Source: Prunus persica (lineage: Eukaryota > Streptophyta > Magnoliopsida > Rosales > Rosaceae). From it: 64,000 bases of DNA. Position numbers and translations under genes: made by a program. The notes below the pieces were generated by a model. The model was not told the origin of the DNA and searched no databases. It was given only the letters and a program-made list of their open reading frames with translations. This document shows positions 34,193-46,478 of the stretch, one piece after another (position 1 is the first letter of the stretch; each line of letters opens with the position of its first letter). Location of the stretch: assembly GCF_000346465.2 (NCBI RefSeq), contig NC_034014.1, positions 8,515,020 through 8,579,019 on the forward strand. The letters run 5' to 3'.

Positions 34193-35666
34193 ATGAGTAT
34201 GGCTTTGGGAGGATTCTTGCTTAGGTGTGCTGTTGTTTGACAGGTGTTCAAAATTCTTTCTAAAGAAGTCTTCAGATGTATGTTAATGTCTGATTTGAAT
34301 ATATAGTACATTTTTTCGTCTTACCAGTGTCGTTAGTCAATAGTTCATGGTAGAGGTCAACAATGTGTGCTTTGGATATGCCTGCAGAATATATCTAGAT
34401 TTAATTAGGGAACTATATCATTACTGTAATTTGTCACCGGAGCTTTTACTGCGACATGCTGGGGGCTATATAGGCCACATTATACAAGTGAAGTTGTTTC
34501 TGTTTCTTTTGGGGAATGCTTGCCATTTCTGTATTTTGTAATAGGGTGTTGTATTCATTTTCGATAACCCTCGCAGGCTCATGTAGGCTCCTTTAAATTA
34601 TTATTAATTTATTTATTTCAAGCATTCTACTGCTTTTGTTCTCATTTACAGGTAAAAAAGAGAGGATAATTGAGTGCTGTTGACTTGAGAAAGTTCTACT
34701 TATTTAAAATGCAGTGGTATATGCCTAAAATTATTAGTGATTAATAGAACAAAATTGTCCTATGTTTCATTCGAATTTGTCTAGTATGATGTTCTAAACA
34801 ATTGTAGAATCTTGCCCAGTATGATGTTCTGAAAAAGTAGAAGCGGTTACTATTTATCCAATCATTAACGCTAGCTAATGTGTAGTTGAGTTATGGTTTG
34901 CCACTTTGGATATTTTTAAAGGAGTGCTGCTATTTCTATCCACATGTCCTATTTCCTCGCTTATTTTATAATCAAATTTTTAAAGATAAATTTATGTCTT
35001 TGTAATATTACTTTTAAGGATTTTGGGAAAAAACCTCAACTTTGATTATAAGATGGGTGGACAAATAAAATAGACGGTGGCAATAGTAACACTCTTTTAA
35101 AAGTGCTTACTAGTAATTGTTTTTCAAAAAGTAAAACAAAAATGAAGAAAAAGAGGTAGGAGCCAACCAGCTAGTGTGTTCGAGTCTCCATTTTCGTAGT
35201 TTCGACTATCGTTTGTATTTAAAAATAGAAAAAAATAGAAAATAAAATAAAATAAAAGGGAGTGGGAAGAAGTGTGGTTGGTATCAATTCAATAGCCCTT
35301 ATTCAAAAAGAGTTATGTATAAATAAAATTTATTATCCCAGGTCTTTTGATGCTTTTTATGGTTCATGTAGTTGGCAGAATCTCTGATGCTTTTTTTCTT
35401 CTTCTTTCTTTCCAACTTCTACTTTCCTTGTGAAGAAAAGAAACATATACAATCATAGACACATATATGATTCAGTTTTGTATGCAATCCTAGGTTTAGA
35501 AACAAATGTTATGTATGATTTATAAAACTAAAATAATTATTGAAAAAGAGGATATTACCCAAATTAAAAACACGTGGCGCTGAGGATAGTTCAGTAATTT
35601 TCACGGGTTACAAAAATGGAAGGCATTTATATTAATATTTTAAAAACATAAAATAGAATAGAGAAG
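34193..35666. other. 3' flank of AXS and intergenic DNA
   Basis: The 3' UTR probably extends some hundred bases past 34192. The rest is AT-rich with no gene. Confidence 0.45.
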
Positions 35667-35739
35667 CACACCCGGTGGGACTCGAACCCACAATCGCCTG
35701 ATTAGAAGTCAGACGCCTTATCCATTAGGCCACGGGTGC
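35667..35739 (-). tRNA. tRNA-Arg (anticodon UCU)
   Basis: The minus-strand cloverleaf is complete. The acceptor stem is GCACCCG/CGGGTGT with one G-U pair. The D arm is GCC-TAATGGATAA-GGC, the anticodon arm TCTGA-CTTCTAA-TCAGG (UCU in the loop), and the T arm GTGGG-TTCGAGT-CCCAC. The discriminator base is G. There is no intron. The box A and box B promoters are internal to the gene. Confidence 0.95.
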
Positions 35740-37500
35740 CTTGCGATCGCTTTTGTTCAGTTTTCGTATCCAAATATATTTATATAGCAACACAGTCCAC
35801 AACTGCGTGCGCTTTGTTTTTGGACCAACACTTTGGCTAAAATAAAACTGGTTTTCAATTTACTTATATATTCCCTTTTTTTTTTTTTTTGTTTCTTTGG
35901 TGAGAATATATTTGAATCTTTTTTGTACTACGACTAGTGAGAGGTTAGTGGACAAACAATATATAATCACGTGCCCTTAAAACACTTTTGCATTGATCCT
36001 AAAACAAACATATTTAGCTAGGGAATAATTAATTCCCACTCATGCCAAGAGGGTAGCGTTACATAATTAGCGAATGTCCTCGTACTCTGGTGGTTGTTTG
36101 TGACTGCTTCATTCTCATGCTATTAGAACTAATGTCATCTGATTCATCGACCTATTTTATGTCTTAAAAAAACTAGAGTTGATCCTCTATATAATAAGAC
36201 AACTAGATGAAGTGGGGTTTTTTTTAAAATTTTATACAAGTGATATTGAAGAATGATGTTGTTTTTTTTACACATTGACAAGGTGTCATAAGGTTCGAAT
36301 CTGAGATCACTGATTTGCAATTAAAGGGCATTTTTCACGGGGTTGAATGAAGTGGTTTTATATTGCTGTAAAACTCACCAAATCAACGGCTCAACATTTG
36401 TATATGCAATAAACACCATGCATATGCCATGCTTAATTGTCAAGATCATAATAGTAACACAACCATATACAATTAATTATTTCAGCTAATTACTTTCATA
36501 TACACTCTGTCTACTTAATTCTCTTTACTTATTACTCTACACGTAATTAGTTAGTATAATCATATACACTCTGTCTAACTCTAACATTATGATGCTAATA
36601 AATGCATTATTTTTTATATTTTTATACTTTTTATATTTGGTTTCTATCGAAATCATTTCAAAAGCGCAGTCTAGTAGAAAATAAGAAAAATCAAGTAATA
36701 AGACTCTTTTTAATTAACTTTCTCTTAAAAAACAAAATATAAAAAATATAATAGTATAATAATAAAATTATCAGATTCATAGTGCTCATTACTCCTCTCT
36801 GGTTCTGTATATAGATAATGATCATTATTTGCACCTACCTACGCTCATATAATCTACTCATGAACAAGTGGAATTAATGTTTGTGCATGAGTGCATTTGT
36901 TGGGCTTGGGGATCTTAAATAGAACTATTGTTGTAGAAGTCTCATTTTGTTGAAGGATGTTTCAAATAAATATATTTAAGGGATATTTTGGCGGGCCCAT
37001 TTTGCGTAGTTTTGGAATGATCAAACTGTTTATTTTTTTACAAATCATCATTGAAAAAGATTAAGCAAATCGTAAACCACTAAGACATTAGTGATAATGA
37101 ATAAGTAGACCAACACAGTTTTTTAAATAAACACTAGAATAGCTACCTACATTCTAACCATGCTCAAACATCTGATTTGGGTGCTTTTTTGCATATATGA
37201 TCTATGAATTAAAGACATGAAAATTTGACAGATCATTGAAATACAATGCGGAATAGACTCTACAAATATAATTTTTTAATAAACTTATTTAAGAGATCTC
37301 TCGACTGGAATTTCCTTGATTATATTTTAGCAAATCAACAATATCAACATAATATTCTATTTTGCCATATCAAGACTGTTGGGTTATTTGCTATCGATAT
37401 ATACTGCAACAATTTCAACACAACCAACAATATGAACAACGACATATCGATATGATGTCGATATAATGATTTAATTGAGAACATTGACACATTAAAAATC
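35740..37500. other. Intergenic AT-rich DNA
   Basis: No gene is supported. A box-B-like AGGTTCGAATCTG at about 36292 could be a worn SINE, but no box A is found at the right distance. Confidence 0.4.
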
Positions 37501-38356
37501 GGGTTAATCATTTTATTGGTCCCTGAACTTAGACCCAATTTGCATTTGAGTATCTCAATTTCCAAAATAGTTCCCGTGCTCCTTTAATTTCACTTTCGTT
37601 AGGACAAATGGTCTTGCCGTTAATTTTGTTAACTTTTTTATTAAATGCAAGGGCAAAATGATATTTTTGTATCAAAATTGATTAAAATATATAAAAAAAC
37701 TAAAAAATTAAAGGGTAAATTACTCAAATAGTCCTCAAACTTATACCTGATTTACATTTTGGTCCCTCAACTAAATTATTCATTCAAATGGTCCATCAAC
37801 TCTATATTATTCACTCTAGTGGTCCTACCATCTAATTTTCTGTTAGATTTAACCTAATTTTAGGGTAAATAATAACAAATTTGCTCTCATATTTAACAGA
37901 AATATTGACAGAATGTAACGGTATGACCAATTGAGCGAATAATATAGAGTTGATGGACCATTTGAAAGAATAATTTAATTGAGGGACCAAAATATAAATT
38001 GAGTATAAGTTTGAGGACCATTTGAGTAATTTATCCAAAATTAAAATTAAACTCTCTCTCTCCCCCTCTATCCCGATTTCTACTCACCCCAAACTTTTTT
38101 TTTTTTTGGGTTGATTTTTTATTTGATTTTATTTGATTGTTAATTTAAAGATATGATTTTTTAATCTTTTTTTTTTGTTTTAATATAAAAAATACTATTT
38201 TGCTCCTGCATTTAACAGAAAAAGTTAACAAAATTGACGGTAGAACCATTTGTCATAACGAAAGTGAAGTTAAAGGACCACGTGAACCATTTTGAAAATT
38301 GAGGTACTCAAATGCAAATTGAGTCTAAGTTTAGGGATTAATAAAATGATTAACCC
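37501..38356. mobile_element. Foldback element with a second inverted repeat nested inside
   Basis: Outer arms: GGGTTAATCATTTTATTGGT at 37501 pairs with the reverse of ATTAATAAAATGATTAACCC ending at 38356, over roughly 150 bp. The flanks TTAAAAATC and TTAAAAAGA agree at 7 of 9 positions, compatible with a decayed 9-bp duplication. Inner arms: 37714-37832 pairs with about 37920-38036 (AATTACTCAAATAGTCCTCA and so on). Both sets contain GGTCCCT(G/C)AACT-type phrases. It is non-coding. The 9-bp hint favours a Mutator-type element, but this is tentative. Confidence 0.7.
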
Positions 38357-38829
38357 TTAAAAAGAGTGCTGCTAAACGAACCTTAAAATTAACTGAGTAC
38401 ACTATACTATAAAAGTATATATTGAATTACTGATTTACCCTAATATAAAATGACCAAACAAAATGATATATGGAATTGTGAAACAAATATAATTTTAATA
38501 AGTACGCCCTACTAACCATATTCAACCCTAATCAAGAGATTACTCGGTACCCATCTTTGTGATCCGCGAGTTAGAATGGCTTGGAGCAGATGAAGCCTTC
38601 CTTCTTTCTTCTCAGAACTATTTCTTGGCAACTTGGATTAGACAACTTAAAAAGCAACGACACATCTACTGGACAACTTTTAGAAGGGTGCTTTTGACTT
38701 GGTTGTTGTCAATGTTGACTAGTTTTGCAGATTGATTGGAGAGCTTCTTGCTGTTTTCTTGATGTGAGTAAATAACATCAAGGTTTCAATCTATTCTGTA
38801 CACTTTAGAATCTAATTAATCTATTTGAA

Positions 38830-39235
38830 TTGTGGCCAATTTTTCCCCACAGCATTTGCATAAGCCATCAGCTCCAATTGTTGTACACAGCATAGACCAT
38901 TTTCCTTTTCCCAACTAGCCCTGCCCATGCCAGCCCCCACCTCCATTCTCAATTGCCTCCCTTATCAATCTAGGATCCCATTTTATTTTTCCCACTCTTG
39001 CAGCTTCTTTGCTATGAAAACAGTTCATAATTAAATTGGCAGTAGACGGTGAGACCCTCCTTACACTTGTTCTTAGTTTGTGCAACATATAATACACCTT
39101 GTCACCTTTATCGATTCCCACTCTCACTCGTAAGAGGGCCTCTAGTTCAGGCTTTTCTGAATAGACACCATGCTCCAACATATGTTTCTCAACAATGCTT
39201 TATCAATATCTCCATTACGGCAAAAATAATGCCAC
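38830..39235 (-). pseudogene. Fragment of a PRORP-type (protein-only RNase P) gene
   Basis: On the minus strand, the frame MLEHGVYSEKPELEALLRV...VYYMLHKLRTSVRRVSPST continues to KWDPRLIREAIENGGGGWHG and then, past a TAG replacing the expected Trp codon (38915-38917), to LGKGKWSML...GADGLCKCCGEKL. The last PPRs, the GGGGWHGQGW linker and the CxxC zinc motif are the layout of plant PRORP RNase P proteins as I know the family. Upstream, about 39190-39235 (RNGDIDKA) is joined through a frameshift. The NYN nuclease domain and the N-terminus are missing. It is an isolated, dead fragment. Confidence 0.7.
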
Positions 39236-40772
39236 AAGTAGTTCTATAGGATGTACTTAGTTAATTTTACATTTTAATTAAATATTAGGATATACTTAGA
39301 TCATAAAATATACTCAATTAATTTTAAAGTTCATTTAACAGCACTCCTTAAAAATCACATTTAAGAGAGGTTTTCCCATCAAAGAAAATCCTCTCAATTC
39401 AATCTTTATGATCCGTGGCAGCTAGCTATAGCCCAGCTGTCTCAAACAACTCGCTAACAAGCTGTACCAATCATTTTCATGTTTAGCAACACATGGACAT
39501 TTTCTGCAAGGATGATAAGGACTGTGGCAAACATCATGAATTAATCTAGTAGTAATAATAATATTGGTACGTAATTTAAACTGATTTTAATTTTCGTTTC
39601 TTTCATATGAAGATTTGTTTAGGCTAATAATTTTGATTAATCTACACTGACCGTATATATAATAGATAGAGCACCCTTTGTCAAATATGTAGTCAAATTT
39701 GAACACGTCTATGTTTATTATGAGAAAAAAAACACTTTCACACCACATGAATTATACAAATATATAAATAGGATGAACTAAATTTACCTTATTTTGAAGC
39801 GTGACGAGTAAAACGGTATTGTGAGTAGGCTGGAGTGGGCTGTATCATAAACCCTAGTTGCAAATTGTCGCTCCTAGCAAGTCTAATCTGGCAAAAGAGA
39901 TTCCAAATTCTAATAGAAATTTAAAAGTAAATGAAAAAACACTTCTACCGAACGTCACATGTAGGACCCGTAGAAGTAGTTACAACTCCTAAAGACATTC
40001 TTTAGGTTTTTTTATTTCATTAAAAAAAAGAAAGACATTATTTTATTTTTTATTATTTTTTATTCACAACAACACTAATACAACCAGAAGAATGATGTGC
40101 TTCTGGTGGGTCCCATGCCCCACACTCACAAACACTCTGCAAAACTGTAGTTACTCGGATGAATATGAAATATGATGGAGTCAATCTTCCACGATCAGGC
40201 AGACACCACGCGTTTGGGAAAATTATTGCAGGGAAGCTGTTTGACAAAAAGCCTCAGACAAACCACATTATTATTAACCTTTGTCTACAAACCCCATTAT
40301 TTCTCGGCCGGCTAAAGCCCCATCGAGTCATCGACCGCTGATTGATGCTTTCGCTTCGATCTCCATTGCTATGTTCCCACACATGCCGGCCTCTTGTGCT
40401 TGTCCCATTTTAAAATTCACTTGCTTTGCTCTCACACTTGGGACTGTTTTGGCGTCGTGATCTGTGCATCCTTTTCTGGGTTTTGATTATAGAATTTGAA
40501 ATTGTGTTGGGTTTTTTTTATGGTCCCATGGTATTTGGTGGTGGTGTGGGGTTGGGGTTTTGTCCCTTGATGAAGGGAGAGAATAGAGGAAGTCATAGCT
40601 GTAAAGGCCCACTGGTTGGTGTTTGGGCACACGACCTTTGTTTGACTTGCTGGACTTGGATTCCTACTTACGTTGCTTGGCATCTTTAACCTCTTCTTCT
40701 TTTTTCACTTTTGATTAAAGAAATCGTTTCTCGGTCTCTGTTCTCCACCCAAAATGAAGCTACTGTTTGGCT

Positions 40773-40805
<33 letters not shown>

Positions 40806-40860
40806 CCATACACAGAGAGAGAGAGAGAGAGAGACAGGGTACTGTCTTCCCGCTTCGACC
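39236..40860 (+). promoter_or_regulatory. Upstream region of NPH3-like gene with (GA)n leader
   Basis: AT-rich intergenic DNA with no gene up to about 40300. 40774-40800 and 40817-40834 are (GA)n tracts lying 25-90 bp upstream of the ATG and probably in the 5' UTR. Confidence 0.5.
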
Positions 40861-40910
40861 ATGCCTCCAGCTGGGAAGGTTTCAGAGTTTCGCAAAGAAG
40901 GCAATGACTG

Positions 40911-40944
<34 letters not shown>

Positions 40945-43706
40945 GCATACACTTCCAAGCACATAAATACAATCCCAATTGTTGAAAGCTTTAATTCTCA
41001 TCGTTATTGTTCTTTTTGAGATTGAATTAAATGGGTTATTGTTATTATGGCCCTTTTAAGGCCAGAGGCCAGAGTCTGATTATATTTTAATTACAGCCTT
41101 CACTTCCATAGTTCAATTATAATTCAGTCTCAATACACCTTTCTTTTTTGTTAGAATGAAGTTTGATTTTTTCATTGAATTATATATGAAAGAGTTGGAG
41201 AGACTGTGATTGATGTATTGTGTTTTTTTGCCCCGCAAGGTTTTGCAAAGCGGGATTGCCAAGTGATGTTACTGTTGTGGTGGACGGCGTGAGCTTCCAT
41301 CTTCACAAGGTATGCACCTATCATTTGCTGTGGTGGGTTATGGAATTTTGGGGATTTAGAATGGATAGGAACTGATAAAAACGTTTTTGTAATTCCCAAA
41401 CTTCAGAAATAAGTTGTTGACTGGCTTGTTAAGATTATGCTAGATTTTTCATGAGCTTTTCGGTTTCCCTGGTAGTTGGTGGTGCACTATAAGCTTTCAA
41501 TATTTGTTTCCCTTACAAAAAATAGAAGGTATTTGTCGAATGGAAGCCGTGTTTTAAGTGGTTATTTTCCCCCTGCTATCTTTTTAAGGATGATTATATT
41601 CTGGAAATTGAAGCATTAAATGCTAGACATGTTGTTGATAGCTTCATTTCACTATTAGTGATAAACTGTTATGTTATGTTTCTTAGTTGATTTTTTGTGC
41701 ATTGTGATCTGTTGTTGTTTCTCCTGTCTTCCTCCTTTTAAGGATATTTTTATAATGGAAAATATTGTCATAGTTGTCACAGTGAATTTGAATAGGACTT
41801 ATCACTTATGACAATTCATAACTGTCCAGTTTCCTCTCATATCAAAATCTGGGAAGATAGCACGTATGTATGAGGAGTCTAAAAGCACACGTGACAAGAT
41901 TTTCACTGCACTTCTGGAAGAATTCCCTGGTGGCCCTGACACATTCCTCATTGCAGCTAAATTCTGCTATGGTATGCGGGTTGAATTGACTCCAAGAAAC
42001 ATAGTAATGATCTACTGCACAGCAGACTACCTTGAAATGACAGATGAGTACGGAGAAGGCAACTTGCTCTCAAAGTCAGAGAGTTTCTTCCATAAGAATG
42101 TACTTCACAACTGGAAAGACTGTATCTTGGCACTTCAAAGTTGTGAGACTGTTATCCAAAGGGCAGAAAAACTTCATGTAGTAAACAAATGTGTAAATGC
42201 TCTATCTGTGATGGTATGTACAGATCCTAGTTTATTTGGATGGCCCATGATGATGTATGGTAGTTTGCAGAGTCCTGGTGGAAGCATCCTATGGAACGGC
42301 ATTAACACCGGAGCAAGAATTCGAAGCTCTGAGTCTGACTGGTGGTTCGAAGACATCTCATACCTCAGTGTGAGTTTGTTTGAGAGACTTATCAAGACAA
42401 TGGAAACAAGGGGTATAAGACCCGAAAACCTAGTGGGTGCTGTAATGCACTATACCAGGAAGTACCTACCTGGTCTGGGACGATGGCAGGGTGGACAACA
42501 TGGTATACCAAGAACAGTTACAAGTTTTAGTTTGACACCCATTGCCCTTGATCAAAGGGTAGTTTTAGAATCCATTGAAAAACTTCTTCCCCGAAAGAAG
42601 GGGAAATCATTTTGCCGTTTTCTACTTGGTCTACTTCGTGTGGCATTAATTTTGGGTGTCAGTGAAACCTGCAAGGATGCATTGGAGAGGAGAATAGGAA
42701 GGCAACTGGAGTTGGCAACCCTAGATGGCCTTCTGATTCCTACATATTCAGATGCTGACGCGTTGTATGATACCGACTGTTTTGAACGGATAATCCATCA
42801 TTTTATGTCGTCAGAATCAAAGGTCACACCATTTTCTCCATCATCATTTGACCTGGAAACATCACCATCATCAAGACCATTACAAAAAGTTGCAAAGTTG
42901 GTAGATAACTATATTGCGGAGGTTGCTTCAGATGTGACTTTAAAACCAGTAAAGATACGCTCTCTTGCAGAGGCCCTCCCAGAATCTTCAAGGACTTTGT
43001 TTGATGGCTTGTATAGGTCACTGGATATATACTTCAAGGTTTAATTTTGCTAGACCACCTCTTGAGAGAAAAACTGCCTTTTTCTTATTTCTTCAAAATT
43101 TTTTGAAGTTTTATAATGCTGATTGCAATTTTTCAGGCACACCCTTGGCTCTCAGATAAAGAGAAGGAAGAACTTTGCAGCATAATTGACTTCTCGAAAC
43201 TCTCTATTGATGCCTGTGCCCATGCATCCCAAAATGAAAGGCTGCCACTTAGAGTTGTTCTTCAAGTCCTGTTCTTTGAGCAGATGCATTTGAGAACCGC
43301 TCTAGCTGGTTGTCTTCATGGCTTGGAAACTGAGAGTGGCCCTGCAGGTCCTGTGACTGTCCCAGGTGACATGGCTGGCCAGATTATACAGAGGGACGGG
43401 TGGGTGACGATGGTGCGTGAGAACCGGGTTTTAAAGGTGGATATGGAAAAGATGAGATCTAGAGTCGGTGAACTCGAAGAAGAGTTTAGTAAAATAAAGC
43501 AAGAGATGAAAAAGGTGAACAAATCACATAGCTCTCTCAGTTCTCCTCGTGTGGTTGCCAGGAGAATTGGGTGCAGTCTTCTTTCGCGACCCTCTGATGC
43601 TAAACCAGATACCATTGAAAGTACTGGGCCCTCCCCAAGAGTATCAGTTGAGCAGGCACGCCCATCCCTGCATTCTAGACACAAGAAAAGTTTCTCATTG
43701 TTCTGA
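40861..43706 (+). CDS. BTB/POZ and NPH3 domain protein (At3g44820-like)
   Basis: Four exons in phase: 40861-40910, 41240-41309, 41830-43038, 43137-43706; 632 residues. A BTB/POZ fold occupies about residues 17-110 ([35 protein letters not shown]). The NPH3 domain spans about 200-480, with [20 protein letters not shown], the NPH3 tyrosine motif region SLDIYFKAHPWLSD and [16 protein letters not shown] coiled coil follows at about 545-580 ([20 protein letters not shown]). The family acts at the plasma membrane in phototropin signalling and auxin responses, often as CUL3 adaptors. The protein ends in KKSFSLF with Ser at the third-last position. Exon 1 is only 50 bp and lies between GA and CT tracts. 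The wording of the C-terminal half resembles BTB/POZ protein At3g44820. Confidence 0.93.
40911..40940. repeat. (CT)n tract at the 5' end of intron 1
   Basis: CTCTCT repeats start four bases after the GT donor of the first NPH3 intron. They are complementary to the (GA)n tracts at 40774-40834 upstream of the start codon. Confidence 0.9.
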
Positions 43707-46173
43707 GAGCTAGTATAAAGAAATTGAAGTCATGCCTCGACACATAGAGGCTCTGGTTGGTTCTCAGAAAACGTGTGAGAAAGGAATCGGAAATCCATAA
43801 GCAGGGCCCTCGTTTCCTTCACGTTTCTGTTAACCAACCAGAATTCTTTCAGAGGTCTCTGAACGGAGGATGGTTTGCAACTTACCCATACTCACAGAAA
43901 GTATTGTTCTTTTGAAGTTGGATTTTGAGTACAGAGAGAAATTCTTTTCACCTATTGAGAGGGGAAGTCATCAAAGGATGAACCATTGTAATTTAAGAAA
44001 AAAAAAATAGAAGTTATGATTACCTGTTATAGAATGCTAGTCCCATCTAAGGATTGATTTGTACAAGTAAATACACCTTGTTTCACATAGAGGAAATAAA
44101 TGTTTTAGTTTCTATTGTTTAAAGTTTGTTCTTGGGTTTATACATGTACATCTTTAAGAACCAAGTTGTAACTCATAAGTTTGTGAAATAGTGGAAAACT
44201 AAGTTCGAAATTGCTTGGCTTTCTTGTGTCCTTTAAATTTAGCATGTAAATTAGAAGAACTTCACAAACAAACACTAACAGGAAATTCTTGGCAAAAGTT
44301 CAGCAAAGTAGGTGAGGACTGATGTGTTAGTTTTGATGATGACTTGGCCACTTACACTTAGTCAAACACTACTTCCATAATCAGACTGGAAGCATCTGTT
44401 TGGAGGAGGATAAAATTTTGGATTGAGAATCTTAAACCATTCTATAAAAAGATGCTCTAATTAAGAATATTTGCAATCCTCAAAGGAAGGAGAAAATTAA
44501 AACAAGGTCATTATCTCCGTGTTACTTATCTAGAATGAGTATTGAACTTTGATTTTAGGAGTCGTAAGAGGCGACACTAGAACCAAGGTTTTGTGTTGAT
44601 AGTGCAACTCCTTGAGCATGATTCCCTCCTGATGAACAAATGACACCCCTGGCTAATTGTTTCTTGAGAGCTTGGTCATATTGTAGGCTCCTCACAATTT
44701 AAAGGAGTAGATATGCATGGAGTGGGAGTTAATTCTCCCAATTACATGCTTTTAATTTTAAGCCATAAGTTGAAAAAATTGAAATGAAAAATAAAAATGA
44801 AAATGTGTCCTTATGCAAAGAGATTTTGATATATGAAAGCTTTTTTTAATTATTATTAATAATAATTAGGAGAAGGAAATTCAAACTTGGAATTTCTTCC
44901 AACATATTGAGAAGATAAGTACCATCAAATTTAAAGCTAGTTGGTGATATATGAAACCCTTGAAAGGTAACCTTTGTCTGCATAAAGTTCTTTGTCGTGC
45001 CGACCCATTAAATTAATCGGATCGTGTCACGTCAGTCCATCTATAAAAAAAATATGAATCCAAGCATAGTCTAAAACCCAAACCCACATTAAAAAGGGTT
45101 GTACTCGGGCCGGACCAAGGAGACTAAAACCTACCATGACTTAACCAACTTACCACCTCAACCATCATGCTTGTTTTGAATTAAATATTCCAAAACTTCT
45201 CCTAAACTTAGAACAAACAATTGACAAAACAGTGATAAAATAATAATAGCTAGCTATAATCTTCCAACCAACTATGGATTTGAACCTATTGAACTTAATC
45301 ATTTGAGCTCAGATTGACATGACTCATTGGACTTATTCATCTGAGCCTGAACCCACATGACCCATTGAACTTGATCATTTGATCCCAACACGACCTAAGC
45401 TCTCAATTTTATTTGATCACTATCTAGGTAAGATATGGATGTGTTTGAATAGTCTCACTAGTGAGACTATAAATATAATGTTCAAATTCAAGTCATTTCT
45501 CTATTGTGCTCTTTTTTTTATTATGGTGCTATGCTTTGCCTTAATCCCTGTTACTTTTCAAATAATTTTGGTAAAGCATGGTGTTTGATGGGAGAGTGAG
45601 AAGTTTATGTGACAAGATAGAAAAGGTAGTTGATGAGAAGCATATAAGGTGATTTTGTTTGCATGGGCATTATGTAGGTTTTATTTTATGATTAATGTAT
45701 GAGTGACAAGTTTGATTTAAAATAAAAGGAATATAGCCTTTAAGTTTTTAGTTTATAATATGAGAGTCAAATCGTTAACATGTAAATAAACAAGTTAAGT
45801 AAATATTGATATCTACCACGATCAATTAAACTAGTTGGGCTAAAGTTACCTAGTATTCATAGTAGGGGATAATATGCATAACTTGATTTCCAATCATTAC
45901 TATATCCAACTCGAAAACTTCGAAAAAAATGAGAATTTTGTTTCGAGATAACTCAAGATCAATTCAAGCTCAATATTTTATTACTTATGAGTGTTTGAAA
46001 TTCTCAATTCCAATATCATAAACTCAGCATTCCATAATACTTTTATTTAACTTTTTTTTAGTAAATATTAAACAGCATTTTCCTTTATTTGTACATACAT
46101 TTTTGTTTTTCGTTATCTTTAAGTTTTAAGAAAGCAAATAAGTAAGCATCTCACTGTAAGACAAACATCAACC
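43707..46173. other. 3' flank of the NPH3 gene and gene-free DNA
   Basis: The 3' UTR probably covers about the first 400 bp. Around 44990-45070 is a worn repeat with CCGACCCATTAAATTAATCG-type LTR language. No open frame of interest is present. Confidence 0.45.
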
Positions 46174-46255
46174 GTCGCTTTGGCCGAGTGGTTAAGGCGT
46201 GTGCCTGCTAAGTACATGGGGTTTCCCCGCGAGAGTTCGAATCTCTCAGGCGACG
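46174..46255 (+). tRNA. tRNA-Ser (anticodon GCU)
   Basis: Full type II tRNA: acceptor GTCGCTT/AGGCGAC, discriminator G, D arm with GGCCGAGTGGTTAAGGC, and an anticodon loop CTGCTAA giving GCU. The long variable arm (TACATGGGGTTTCCCCGC) is typical of tRNA-Ser, followed by T arm GAGAG-TTCGAAT-CTCTC. There is no intron. Confidence 0.96.
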
Positions 46256-46478
46256 ATTTCAATTTTTTATTTTAATTTCCTAAAACTTTTATACAGCGGC
46301 CTAAAAAGGAAAACTGTTTTGACAGCCATTCACCTGTTGACACGTGCTCCATTTCCATGGACAGAACCGCATGTAATAACAATCCCTTGGGTCAAATATT
46401 CTTGGGACTTCTCTTCGCTGTTTTTTTTTTTGGGTCGAAAAGACTTCTCTGCGCTTTTGTGCTCGTAACTTACGAACA

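Noticed and set aside
36280..36330. A second SINE or tRNA gene
   Set aside because: Only a box-B-like string is present; no box A or cloverleaf could be drawn.
40686..41019. Open frames across the GA/CT tracts near 40.8 kb
   Set aside because: Their Arg/Glu or Ser/Leu content comes from the microsatellites; the real gene there is the NPH3 exon 1 starting at 40861.
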